Shown: positions 26,137 to 34,813 of the stretch, piece by piece | Position numbering within the stretch: position 1 is the first letter of the stretch | Layout: each line of letters starts with the position of its first letter | NCBI RefSeq assembly: GCF_022790535.1 | Contig: NZ_LOHG01000002.1 | Location: 213,229-277,228, forward strand | DNA length: 64,000 nt | Source: Pseudomonas maioricensis | GTDB taxonomy: Bacteria > Pseudomonadota > Gammaproteobacteria > Pseudomonadales > Pseudomonadaceae | Reading direction: 5' to 3' | Notes under the pieces: generated by a model | Databases searched by the model: none | Seen by the model: the letters and a program-made list of their open reading frames with translations, nothing else | Told to the model about the DNA's origin: nothing | Program-made: the position numbers and the translations under genes

Positions 26137-26727
26137 ATGCTGTTTATCCGCCTTTGTTCCATCGCCGCTGTCGCTCTGCTCGCCACCGGTTGCGCCAACA
26201 ACTCACCCGCGCTGGGTAGCAAGAACATCAGCTACGGCGACACCAAAGCTGTTGAAACCATCACCAACGAATTCGGTTCCACCGATCTGCAGATGATCGC
26301 CGAGTCCATGACTCGTTCGCTGGCTCAATCCGGCATTCTGCAAGGCCGTCCGGTGGTTCAGGTTTACGACGTAAAGAACAAGACCAGCGAGTACATCGAC
26401 ACCCGTGAGATCACCACGTCGATCAAGACCCAACTGATGAAATCCGGTACCGCCCGCTTCGCCAGCGACAATACCGAGATGCAGAGCCAGGTTGATCAGC
26501 TCAAGCTGCAAAACCAGAGCGGCCTGTACAAGAAATCGACTGTCAGCAAAACCGGCAATATGGTCGCTGCCAAGTACCGCCTGGAAGGCTCGATCAGTTC
26601 CATCGTCAAGCGCAGTGCAGATTACAAGGACGTCTTCTATAAATTCAGCCTGCAACTGATCGATGTAGAAAGCGGGCTGGCTGAGTGGATGGACGAGAAA
26701 GAAATCCGCAAAACCACGGAGCGTTAA
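26137..26727 (+). CDS. lpoB: Penicillin-binding protein activator LpoB-like lipoprotein
   Basis: 196 residues with lipobox 'LLATGC' and a CsgG-like fold domain ('DLQMIAESMTRSLAQS...GRPVVQVYDVKNKTSEYID'). LpoB activates the bifunctional synthase PBP1b from the outer membrane in Enterobacteria. Pseudomonads are known to use a different activator (LpoP) for PBP1b, so this homologue may have another partner. I start at the ATG at 26137; an in-frame ATG at 26095 would lack a signal peptide. Three bases to the next gene. Confidence 0.8.
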   Translation: MLFIRLCSIAAVALLATGCANNSPALGSKNISYGDTKAVETITNEFGSTDLQMIAESMTRSLAQSGILQGRPVVQVYDVKNKTSEYIDTREITTSIKTQLMKSGTARFASDNTEMQSQVDQLKLQNQSGLYKKSTVSKTGNMVAAKYRLEGSISSIVKRSADYKDVFYKFSLQLIDVESGLAEWMDEKEIRKTTER

Positions 26728-26730
26728 TCA

Positions 26731-27471
26731 ATGCGTGCATGGATGGGTATCTTCGGCCTGGTGTGCGCCTTCGGCGTTCAGGCCGCACCGAAAATCGCAG
26801 TCACCGACCTGGCTTTTCAGGAACGTGTAGAGGCTTATATCCACACTGTTTCGGCAAAGAACAACTTCCAAGCTAACTACTACAGCGCCAGCGGCTCATC
26901 CAGCTATGACGAGTACGAGGCTCGCTACAGCTATATCGAGCAGGGAGAGCTGCGCAAATTCAGCGGCGACATCAAAGGCGAGATTCTCAAGTCCGGGATG
27001 TTCCAGCTTGTGCAGGGGACGCCCTACACCGCCGGGTCCAAAGAGGACGTTTATGATGTCATCAAGCGCATCAAGAACGGCAGCTTCAAGGGCGCGGACT
27101 ACGTGTTGTTCGGCACCGTTTCGGATGTCGACTTCCAGCAGGACATCGGCGAGCTGGCGAACACCAACAGCTATTCGGCGATTCTGGGTCTGACGCTGGT
27201 GGCCGACTTCAGCCTGATCAACACCCGGACTTTCGAAATCACCTCGGCGTTCACGGCCATGGGTGAGGGGCAGGACACCAAACTGGTCAACAGCCGCGAC
27301 GTCAAAGTCTCTCTGAATCGTCCCCGTGTTGTGCGGGACGTGTCCCAATCAATCGGTGTGGATGTCGCCCGCCAACTGCGCGAGCAACTGCGCGGCGAAG
27401 TGGAATACACCGGGCAGCCGATGCAGCAGAACAATCTGCCAAGGGATGAAGCTCCGAAGATTTTGCGCTGA
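26731..27471 (+). CDS. CsgG-like periplasmic protein
   Basis: 246 residues with a Sec signal ending 'FGVQA' and no lipobox, then 'KIAVTDLAF' and 'ADYVLFGTVSDVDF', the pattern of CsgG/LpoB-fold proteins. Not a curli exporter in itself: it lacks a lipidated Cys and the other csg genes are absent. Last gene of the operon; a weak GC-rich hairpin and then a REP doublet follow. Together the four genes look like an outer-membrane complex of unknown purpose. Confidence 0.75.
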   Translation: MRAWMGIFGLVCAFGVQAAPKIAVTDLAFQERVEAYIHTVSAKNNFQANYYSASGSSSYDEYEARYSYIEQGELRKFSGDIKGEILKSGMFQLVQGTPYTAGSKEDVYDVIKRIKNGSFKGADYVLFGTVSDVDFQQDIGELANTNSYSAILGLTLVADFSLINTRTFEITSAFTAMGEGQDTKLVNSRDVKVSLNRPRVVRDVSQSIGVDVARQLREQLRGEVEYTGQPMQQNNLPRDEAPKILR

Positions 27472-27530
27472 GTAAAAAAGGGGCGGCTTTTATAACCGCT
27501 CCGTCGCCCGGATTGAAATGATATTTCCCG

Positions 27531-27615
27531 TGGGAGCGAATTCATTCGCGACGGCGGCGGTCCTGAAAAATATCCGGGGCTGACACACCGCTTCGCGAAT
27601 GAATTCGCTCCTACC
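27531..27615. repeat. REP-type doublet (gaattcattcgcg subtype)
   Basis: 'tgggagcgaattcattcgcg' faces 'cgcgaatgaattcgctccta'. This is a distinct subtype from the gcttgcccgcgat and gcttgctcgcgat copies elsewhere in the window. Confidence 0.85.
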
Positions 27616-27692
27616 GGTTTATCCGACACGTCCAGGGTTTGTTGTTTGCCCTTGCACCGCTATCATCGCGGCATCTTGCGGGGGACTTGTGA

Positions 27693-28934
27693 ATGCTTAA
27701 CGCTCTATGGCTCGGTTTTTTTCTGATTGCAGCAATCTCCGCATTCGGCCAGTGGCTGATTGGTGGTAACGCTGGCATTTTCGCGGCCATGGTCGAAAGC
27801 ATCTTCGCCATGGCCAAGCTGTCGGTTGAAGTCATGGTGCTGCTGTTCGGCACACTGACGCTCTGGCTGGGCTTTCTGCGAATTGCGGAGAAAGCCGGGA
27901 TCGTCGACTGGCTGGCAAAAGTCCTCGGCCCGCTGTTTCTACGTCTGATGCCCGAAGTCCCCTCTGGCCACCCCGCCCTTGGCCTGATTACGCTCAACTT
28001 CGCTGCTAACGCTCTGGGACTGGATAACGCGGCAACGCCTATCGGCCTCAAGGCCATGCGTTCCCTGCAGGAACTGAACCCCAGCCAGACCACCGCCAGT
28101 AATGCGCAAATTCTGTTTCTGGTACTCAACGCGTCTTCGCTGACCCTGCTGCCCGTCTCTATTTTCATGTATCGCGCCCAGCAAGGTGCGGTGGACCCTA
28201 CGCTGGTGTTCCTGCCGATCCTGCTGGCAACCAGCGCCTCAACGATCGTCGGCCTGTTGTCGGTTGCATTCATGCAGCGTCTGCGGCTGTGGGATCCGGT
28301 CGTGCTGGCCTACCTGATCCCCGGCGCACTGCTCCTCGGCGGTTTCATGGCATTACTGGCAACCATGTCGGCGACGGCATTGGCGGGCCTCTCTTCCATC
28401 CTCGGCAACCTGACGTTGTTCGGCCTGATCATTATGTTTCTAGTGATCGGCGCGTTGCGCAAGGTGCAGGTCTATGAGGCGTTTGTCGAAGGCGCGAAGG
28501 AAGGTTTCGACGTCGCCAAAGGCCTGTTGCCCTATCTGGTAGCGATGCTCTGCGCGGTCGGCGTGCTGCGTGCTTCGGGCGCTTTGGATCTGGGCCTGGA
28601 AGGCATTCGTCACCTGGTTCAATGGCTCGGTCTCGACACCCGCTTTGTCGACGCTCTGCCCACCGCAATGGTCAAGCCATTCTCAGGTAGTGCAGCCCGG
28701 GCACTGCTGATCGAGACCATGCAGACCCAAGGCGTGGACAGCTTCGCGGCTCTGGCAGCCGCGACGATTCAAGGCAGTACCGAAACCACGTTCTACGTGC
28801 TGGCTGTCTACTTCGGTGCTGTCGGCATTCAGCGCGCCCGCCATGCTGTGGGCTGCGCGCTGCTGGCTGAACTTTGCGGCGTGATCGCGGCGATCATGGT
28901 CACCTACTGGTTCTTCGGGGCCACTGCGCAGTAA
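27693..28934 (+). CDS. Nucleoside-recognition (SpmA-SpmB fusion-like) membrane protein
   Basis: 413 residues with about ten membrane segments. The two halves each resemble one spore maturation protein: 'NFAANALGLDNAATPIGLKAM' (SpmA-like) and 'PTAMVKPFSGSAARALLIE' with 'STETTFYVLAVYFGA' (SpmB-like), fused in one chain. In non-sporulating bacteria its role is unknown; transport of a small solute is inferred. Convergent with the next gene, whose stop is three bases away. Confidence 0.85.
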   Translation: MLNALWLGFFLIAAISAFGQWLIGGNAGIFAAMVESIFAMAKLSVEVMVLLFGTLTLWLGFLRIAEKAGIVDWLAKVLGPLFLRLMPEVPSGHPALGLITLNFAANALGLDNAATPIGLKAMRSLQELNPSQTTASNAQILFLVLNASSLTLLPVSIFMYRAQQGAVDPTLVFLPILLATSASTIVGLLSVAFMQRLRLWDPVVLAYLIPGALLLGGFMALLATMSATALAGLSSILGNLTLFGLIIMFLVIGALRKVQVYEAFVEGAKEGFDVAKGLLPYLVAMLCAVGVLRASGALDLGLEGIRHLVQWLGLDTRFVDALPTAMVKPFSGSAARALLIETMQTQGVDSFAALAAATIQGSTETTFYVLAVYFGAVGIQRARHAVGCALLAELCGVIAAIMVTYWFFGATAQ

Positions 28935-28937
28935 TGC

Positions 28938-30164
28938 TCAAGGCTGCTCGGCCTCAGGCTCGGCAGCCTCTGGTTTCGCGTCCGGCTCTGCCGCCTCGGG
29001 CTGAGCCGCTTCAGGCTGAGCGGCCTCAGGTTGCTTCACCTCCGGCTCTGAACGTTGCGGGGCAGCTTGATCTTTATCGCTGCCGCTGTCATCACCACCC
29101 GGCTTGAGACGGATGATACGGCCGCCCGGTCGAGTGACTGCGGGCTGATCAGCCTCGGTGACTTCAAAGCGCAGCACACCAATCATCTGCCCGTCTTCGG
29201 TCAGCACCCTCACCTGCCATTTGCCAACAGCGTCCTGTGGGAAATTACGCTTATGGGTCCATGCCCGGTAGCCTTCCTTACGACCGCCATGGATATCCAG
29301 CGCGATGCGGTCGACCTCTTTGCCGTTGTGCCTCCACACGTGATAAATGCGCTCATCCAGACCACGCGGGGCATTGATCGAGGTGTAGGCGTACAAACCA
29401 CTGCTGCGGACCTGATTGGCGCTCACTTCAGTAATGCTATCGCCGGGAGTACGGTTCTTGTTGTCGAAGTCGGTACTCACCGCTACCTCGGTAAGCCACA
29501 AAGTTGCAGGTGGCACCCAGGAACGTAGCAGCCAGCCTGCGCCGCCAATAACCAGAATGGTCACGACCACTCCGACTCCGCGCCGCCAGCTATTGACCGG
29601 GAAACTCGATATCAGGCTGGGGAATGACAGCAGCATGGCGATGCCCAGCGACAGTTTGTAACTCTCGGCCGTGGTCAGGTGCAGGATGATCGGCAACGCG
29701 GTCAGCAATGCGGCAAAAAGCGTCAGCGTGTGCAAGGCCATGAACAGCCAGCGCCGGGGTGCGAGCCATTTGTAGTACAGCGGGTCAATGATGGAAATCA
29801 GCCCTGCCGCGCCCAGCATCCCGGTAAAAATCGCCTGGGCGCTGTTCCATGTGGTGGTGATGAAGAAGAACGGCAGAACGAAGAACAGACTCTCCTGGTG
29901 GATCATCTGCGTGCCATAACGCAACAGTCCGGCAGGGATCTCGCGCTTGAAGACTTTGGTGAACAGCACCATGGCGCTGCTTTCGACCATCAACCACAGC
30001 CAGCTGAGCAGCATCACCACGGCAATCCAGGTCGCCAGGCCTTCCTGGCGATCGACGAGGATGAAGCTGGCGATACCCGAGATGAAACCACCCGCCGCAA
30101 TCAGCCCTGGATAACGCTTCATCAGTTCAACGATGCGGACGATCAGGGATTTCCATTGGGGCAT
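28938..30164 (-). CDS. DUF5924/DUF2914 membrane protein
   Basis: 408 residues. The N-terminal half has about seven membrane segments (DUF5924), followed by a soluble DUF2914-type domain ('YHVWRHNGKEVDRIALDI', 'GKWQVRVLTEDGQMIG'), then a repetitive Pro/Glu/Ala tail with about six 'EAAQP/EAAEP' units. The tail is low complexity and may vary in length between strains. Function unknown. Confidence 0.82.
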   Translation of the reverse strand: MPQWKSLIVRIVELMKRYPGLIAAGGFISGIASFILVDRQEGLATWIAVVMLLSWLWLMVESSAMVLFTKVFKREIPAGLLRYGTQMIHQESLFFVLPFFFITTTWNSAQAIFTGMLGAAGLISIIDPLYYKWLAPRRWLFMALHTLTLFAALLTALPIILHLTTAESYKLSLGIAMLLSFPSLISSFPVNSWRRGVGVVVTILVIGGAGWLLRSWVPPATLWLTEVAVSTDFDNKNRTPGDSITEVSANQVRSSGLYAYTSINAPRGLDERIYHVWRHNGKEVDRIALDIHGGRKEGYRAWTHKRNFPQDAVGKWQVRVLTEDGQMIGVLRFEVTEADQPAVTRPGGRIIRLKPGGDDSGSDKDQAAPQRSEPEVKQPEAAQPEAAQPEAAEPDAKPEAAEPEAEQP

Positions 30165-30330
30165 TTCGGCGATTCACTTGGTGGCTGGAAAAAGGGTCAG
30201 CAGGATAACAGTGCTGCCAGTGAATTCATTGTTCGGTGTTCTGATACGGCTATCTCGGGAGCTGCGCCGGCGGCACGGCGAACACAAGCCCCTGTCGGAG
30301 ATTCTATGTTTCCCTGCTAACTCAATTCCC

Positions 30331-30434
30331 CGTGGGAGCCGAGCTTGCTCGCGATACATGAGACGCAGCTAGACGACATACCGCGTTATTGTTTATCGTC
30401 GGAATGCCGCCCAGACCAAGCTCGGCTCCCACAG
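30331..30434. repeat. REP-type doublet
   Basis: 'cgtgggagccgagcttgct' with 'cgcgatacatgagacgcag' faces 'accaagctcggctcccacag'. The centre holds 'tagacgacataccgcg', also seen next to the copy at 11921-11975. Confidence 0.75.
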
Positions 30435-30457
30435 AAGCAGGATTCCAACCTGAATGA

Positions 30458-31843
30458 TCATCGGCGTTTGCGACGATAGCTGTTAACACGCCATCCAACC
30501 AGCAGCACCAGAATGCCCGCCACTGCCGTCGTCAGCCAGAACAGCCCGTCATAACTCAGCAGCGGCTGCTCAGTGCGCCAGTAGCTCTTCTGTTTGAGTA
30601 ACTCACGCAGAGCACGGTTGGCGCTGTCCAGGCTAACCGCTTTATAACGCTTGGACGGATCTGCAAACCGGCCCTTTTCGTAGTCGTTGAGCGCGCCCCA
30701 GTAATAATCCGCCAGGGCACTGTTGCCCTGCACGGCCCAGGCCTGCTTGGCGATGGTCGCTTGCTTGATACGAGCGAATGCCGCCGGATCAAGGCCATCG
30801 ATCTGCAGACGCTCAAGCATGACGCGGATGTCTTCCTTAGCCTGATCAACATCATCGCGCTCCAGATCGGCATTCAGGCTCATGAAGCCGCTGCCACCAA
30901 ACACTTCCCGGTCGACCCACGGCCCGTAGGACAAACCATGCTTGAGTCGCAGGTCGCTGTAGAGCGCCCATTCGAGGTAGTCGCTGACCAACTCCAGCGT
31001 TTCATCGTGCTGATCGTCCAGCAACGGTTCATTGAAAATCAAATGCAGCCGCGCGGCGTCGCCCAATGCGCCGCGAATCAACGTGCTGTCTTTCTCGGCA
31101 TTGTCATTGGCCTCGGCCAAGGGCGGATGCTCTATGGGGTCGAGCGCGTCCAGCTCACCAAACGTACGCTCCAGATAGCTAGGCAGCAGCCGGTCCAGGT
31201 CGCCCACCATGATCAGCGTCATGTTGTTGGGTGCATACCAGGAACTGAAAACCTCTTGAACCTGTTCCAGAGTGATGTGATCGACTTGCGGACGCTCGGC
31301 ACATTTGAGGCCCATCTCCACGGCCAGCTGGCTGCTGGCTCCATGGCCCAGATCCTTGCGGTCCAGCCAGCGCTGCAAGTGCGAGTAATGGCCGCCGTCT
31401 TCACGCTCGACGATACGTTTAACCGTATCCAGATCTGCCTGATCGAAGTGAGTTTTGGTCAGCACTTCCAATAACAGATCCAGCACCTTGCGCTGGTTTT
31501 GCGCCGGGGCTTCAATCACGAACGTAGTATCGGTATTACTGGTGAAGGCGTTCCAGTCGCCCCCCAGCGCCTGCATGCGCTCTTCCAGCCCACCTTCGCC
31601 TGCATCATCAACACCGCTGAACAGCAAGTGCTCCAGCAGATGCGGCAGCTCTTTGTCTTCGCAAGAAAAGTCATCAAAGCCTATGCCGACTACTAGGCGA
31701 ATCGCCACATGGCCTTTCTCATAGCCAGGTTTGAGCAGCAGTTGCAGACCGTTGGGCAACAGGTAGCCCTCAACCTGAAAACGGTCGAGAGCAGATGAAG
31801 GCAGTGCGATCAAAAACAGACAAGCGAACAGCAGGCAACGCAT
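30458..31843 (-). CDS. M16-family zinc metallopeptidase, membrane anchored
   Basis: 461 residues. N-terminal signal sequence, zinc-binding inverted motif 'HLLEH' near residue 68 with the distal Glu about 75 residues on ('TVKRIVEREDGGHY'), then the catalytically inactive second M16 domain, and a C-terminal membrane segment ('LTTAVAGILVLLVGW') with a basic end. Expected in the periplasm, held in the inner membrane. M16 enzymes degrade peptides; the substrate is unknown. Confidence 0.88.
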   Translation of the reverse strand: MRCLLFACLFLIALPSSALDRFQVEGYLLPNGLQLLLKPGYEKGHVAIRLVVGIGFDDFSCEDKELPHLLEHLLFSGVDDAGEGGLEERMQALGGDWNAFTSNTDTTFVIEAPAQNQRKVLDLLLEVLTKTHFDQADLDTVKRIVEREDGGHYSHLQRWLDRKDLGHGASSQLAVEMGLKCAERPQVDHITLEQVQEVFSSWYAPNNMTLIMVGDLDRLLPSYLERTFGELDALDPIEHPPLAEANDNAEKDSTLIRGALGDAARLHLIFNEPLLDDQHDETLELVSDYLEWALYSDLRLKHGLSYGPWVDREVFGGSGFMSLNADLERDDVDQAKEDIRVMLERLQIDGLDPAAFARIKQATIAKQAWAVQGNSALADYYWGALNDYEKGRFADPSKRYKAVSLDSANRALRELLKQKSYWRTEQPLLSYDGLFWLTTAVAGILVLLVGWRVNSYRRKRR

Positions 31844-31915
31844 AAAACATTGCTTCCTTGCGGATCGGTATGTCTAACAGACTTCGATGTGCCCGGTACG
31901 TTCACATCCCGTCTT

Positions 31916-33568
31916 TTACGCTGACTGCTCAGGCTCGCTTTCGCTGGACAGCGCGCCGGTGTCAGCAGTTTCCAGTACCGCATAGGCACTGCTGCAGAAC
32001 AGCGAGTTGAGACGTTTCATGTCGGCGATCAGCTCAAGATGCAGCGAGCTGGTTTCAAGACTCTGCACGACTTTGCGCTGTAAGCGGCTGACGTGTGCGT
32101 GGGCCAGACGTCGTTCCTGTGCCCGGAAGCGGCGTTTCTCACGCAACAACTGGCGAGCGCTTTCCGGATCGCTGCTGAGAAACACCGACAGGCCCAGCCG
32201 CAAGTTGGATAACAACTGGGACTGCAGGCCCGCCAGTTCTTCCAGCCCGACCTCGGAAAACGAGCGGCGCTGAGAGGTTTTCTGCTGCTGGATTTTGCGC
32301 AGCATGCGTTCGATCAAACCGGCAGCCAGTTCCAGGTTGATCGTCAGCTCGATAATCTCCGCCCAGCGCCGGTTGTCTTGCTCACCGAGATCTTCTCGGG
32401 GCATCTGCGCCAGATACAGTTTGATTGCGCTGTACAGCGCCTCGACGTCATCGTTAAGACGCCGCATTTCCTGGGTCATGGACGTTTGCGTACCGCGCAA
32501 CACTTCCAGCATCGAGCCGAGCATGCCTTCGATCAGGTCGCCCATGCGCAGGGTTTCCCGCACGGCGTTGGCCAGTGCCAGGCTGGGTGTAGAAAGTGCT
32601 GTCAGATCCAGATGGCGCGGCTTGGCCAACCCGTTGACCTCGGGACGCTCCGGCAAGATGACCGAACACAGCCGCGCCATTGGACCGACCGTGGGCAACA
32701 TGACCAGACAGCGCGCGGTGTTGTAGATCAGGTGAAAGCCGATGACCATGTCTTGCGGGCTGAAGCCCAGGCTGTCGATCCAGTGCACCAGTGGGTCGAG
32801 TACCGGAATGACCAGCAGCAGGCCAAACAACTTGTACAGCAAGCTGCCCAAGGCCACCTGGCGACCGGCAACGTTCTGCATGCTGGTACTCAGGAAGGCG
32901 AGCATGCCACTGCCGATGTTGGCGCCGATCACCAGACCGATGGCCACCGGTAAGCTGATGATCTCAGCCCCCGCCAGCGTTGCGGTCAGCAGAACTGCGG
33001 CAAGGCTTGAGTAGGAGATCATGGCGAACAACGCGCCAACCAGGGCATCCAGCAGCAAATCGCCGGTCAGCGAAGCAAACAGTACTTTCACGCCAGCGTT
33101 TTGGGTGATCGGGGCCGCAGCGGCGACGATCAGTTGCAGCGCCAGCACAATCAGCCCAAGGCCAATGGCAACGCGCCCCATCTGACCAAGACGGGTCTGC
33201 TTGCGAGACAGAAAGAACACCACGCCCAGGAAAATCAGCAGCGGCGACAGCCAGGACAAATCAAACGTCAGAACTCGCGACATCAACGCGGTACCGACAT
33301 CCGCACCCAGCATGATCGCCAGAGCAGGGGTCAGCGCCATCAGGCCCTGACCGACAAATGAAGTCACCAACATGGCGGTGGCATTGCTGCTCTGCACCAC
33401 CGCAGTTACCAGGATACCGGCGATGAACGCCAGCGGACGCCTGGACATGTTCTGACTGATGACCTGGCGCAACTGCGCTCCGTACACGCGCAGAATGCCG
33501 GTACGAACAATGTGAGTGCCCCAGATCAGCAAGGCCACGGCCGAAAGCAAATCGAGCAGGGTCAGCAT
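31916..33568 (-). CDS. Na/Pi cotransporter family protein with PhoU-like domain
   Basis: 551 residues. The membrane half has the two inverted phosphate-transporter repeats with 'TAVVQSSNATAMLV' and 'ISYSSLAAVLL'. The C-terminal 230 residues are helical and PhoU-like. Resembles E. coli YjbB, a phosphate exporter. I start at the ATG at 33568 (MLTLLDLL); an in-frame ATG nine codons earlier has no ribosome binding site. Confidence 0.88.
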   Translation of the reverse strand: MLTLLDLLSAVALLIWGTHIVRTGILRVYGAQLRQVISQNMSRRPLAFIAGILVTAVVQSSNATAMLVTSFVGQGLMALTPALAIMLGADVGTALMSRVLTFDLSWLSPLLIFLGVVFFLSRKQTRLGQMGRVAIGLGLIVLALQLIVAAAAPITQNAGVKVLFASLTGDLLLDALVGALFAMISYSSLAAVLLTATLAGAEIISLPVAIGLVIGANIGSGMLAFLSTSMQNVAGRQVALGSLLYKLFGLLLVIPVLDPLVHWIDSLGFSPQDMVIGFHLIYNTARCLVMLPTVGPMARLCSVILPERPEVNGLAKPRHLDLTALSTPSLALANAVRETLRMGDLIEGMLGSMLEVLRGTQTSMTQEMRRLNDDVEALYSAIKLYLAQMPREDLGEQDNRRWAEIIELTINLELAAGLIERMLRKIQQQKTSQRRSFSEVGLEELAGLQSQLLSNLRLGLSVFLSSDPESARQLLREKRRFRAQERRLAHAHVSRLQRKVVQSLETSSLHLELIADMKRLNSLFCSSAYAVLETADTGALSSESEPEQSA

Positions 33569-33754
33569 ACGGAAAGCCCCCTGAGGTGTGCCCATGCGGG
33601 CAATGAATTGAAGGTGCAGCGAATGGCGCGTGTAATGGCTTTACTAACCTTTAGTCGGCCTTTGGCTTAAATGCCAGCATTGCATCACATCAGCCCATTG
33701 AAACAAATCTGTAATAAATCAGCCATCTACATTTGCGTACAGGCCGCGCACTCC

Positions 33755-33889
33755 CCTGTAGGAGTGAACTTGTTCGCGATCTGGCGCGAAGCGGCAGCAA
33801 CGGCAGCGACTCGGTGCATTTGCTGAAACAGAGTCGCCAGATTTACGACTGCTACGCAGCCGTTCGCGAACAAGTTCACTCCTACAGGT
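33755..33889. repeat. REP-type doublet (gaacttgttcgcg subtype)
   Basis: 'cctgtaggagtgaacttgtt' with 'cgcgat' faces 'gttcgcgaacaagttcact' with 'cctacagg'. The centre, about 70 bases, is longer than in the other copies and itself partly symmetric ('ctggcgcgaag', 'gagtcgccag'). Confidence 0.8.
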
Positions 33890-33908
33890 ATAGTGGCCGG
33901 GCCATCAG

Positions 33909-33943
33909 CAAAAAAAAGGGGCACATCACTGCGCCCCGTTCTT
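33909..33943 (-). terminator. terC intrinsic terminator
   Basis: On the minus strand: GGGGC, 10-base loop, GCCCC, then a run of T (the A-run at 33911-33917). It lies about 15 bases past the terC stop. Confidence 0.8.
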
Positions 33944-33958
33944 TAACAACACATCGGT

Positions 33959-34726
33959 TTACTGCCCCGGAACGTCTTTACGCAGCTTGACCGGCTCGCT
34001 TTGCGCCTTCTTCTTGGCGTGCGCGATGCGCATCTTGATGTTGATCGCTTCAACAGCAAGGGAGAACGCCATTGCGAAGTACACGTAACCTTTAGGCACA
34101 TGCACGTCGAACGCTTCGGCGATCAATACGGTACCTACAACGATCAGGAACGACAGCGCCAGCATCTTCAACGATGGGTGCTTCTCGATGAAGTCGCTGA
34201 TGGTACCTGCGCACAACATCATCACCAGTACGGCAACCACAATCGCGGCAACCATGACCGGCACATGGGAAACCATGCCGACAGCAGTGATAACCGAGTC
34301 CAGCGAGAACACGATGTCGATGATCGCGATCTGGATGATGGTGTAGATGAACTTGCCACCTTTGCCACCCGGTGCGTCCGCCGATTCTTCTTCGCCTTCC
34401 AGGCCGTGGTAGATCTCTTGCGAGCTTTTCCACAGCAGGAACAGACCACCAAAGAATAGAATCAGGTCGCGGCCCGAAATGCCCTGCCCCATCACTACGA
34501 ACAGATCAGCGGTCAGACGCATGACCCACGTAATCGATAGCAGCAGCAGGATGCGGGTGACCATGGCCAGCGCCAGACCGAAAATCCGGGTGCGCGCCTG
34601 CATGTGCTTGGGCATGCGGCTGACCAGGATCGAGATCATGATGATGTTGTCGATGCCCAGAACAATTTCCAGGGCAGTCAGGGTAAAGAAAGCAATCCAT
34701 ATTTCAGGACTGGTCAGCCATTCCAT
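33959..34726 (-). CDS. TerC-family integral membrane protein
   Basis: 255 residues, about seven membrane segments, with family motifs 'EIVLGIDNIIMI' and 'IDIVFSLDSVITAVGM', whose acidic residues are thought to bind metal. TerC/Alx proteins are linked to manganese export and to metalation of exported proteins. No other tellurite genes are nearby. The leader contains a 12-base-pair hairpin (34752-34799) but no match to the yybP-ykoY manganese riboswitch that I can see. Confidence 0.9.
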   Translation of the reverse strand: MEWLTSPEIWIAFFTLTALEIVLGIDNIIMISILVSRMPKHMQARTRIFGLALAMVTRILLLLSITWVMRLTADLFVVMGQGISGRDLILFFGGLFLLWKSSQEIYHGLEGEEESADAPGGKGGKFIYTIIQIAIIDIVFSLDSVITAVGMVSHVPVMVAAIVVAVLVMMLCAGTISDFIEKHPSLKMLALSFLIVVGTVLIAEAFDVHVPKGYVYFAMAFSLAVEAINIKMRIAHAKKKAQSEPVKLRKDVPGQ

Positions 34727-34751
34727 TTTGTAATCCTTTGAGCGTTTAAAC

Positions 34752-34799
34752 TTTTGCGGCCCAGACCCGACGATAAAGACCGGGGCATGGGCCGCAAAA
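34752..34799 (-). terminator. Long hairpin between citMHS and terC
   Basis: Perfect inverted repeat TTTTGCGGCCCA (34752-34763) and TGGGCCGCAAAA (34788-34799), with an inner cccg/cggg pairing. It starts 15 bases past the citrate transporter stop and is the likely terminator, followed on the minus strand by a short broken T-run. It may equally lie in the terC leader. Confidence 0.6.
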
Positions 34800-34813
34800 C
34801 AAGTGAGCCGACT

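Noticed and set aside
33569..33595. Longer start for the Na/Pi cotransporter
   Set aside because: The extra nine residues precede a normal hydrophobic N-terminus and have no Shine-Dalgarno.
34727..34813. yybP-ykoY manganese riboswitch upstream of terC
   Set aside because: The 86-base gap is filled mostly by a simple long hairpin; the conserved internal loops of that riboswitch are not visible.
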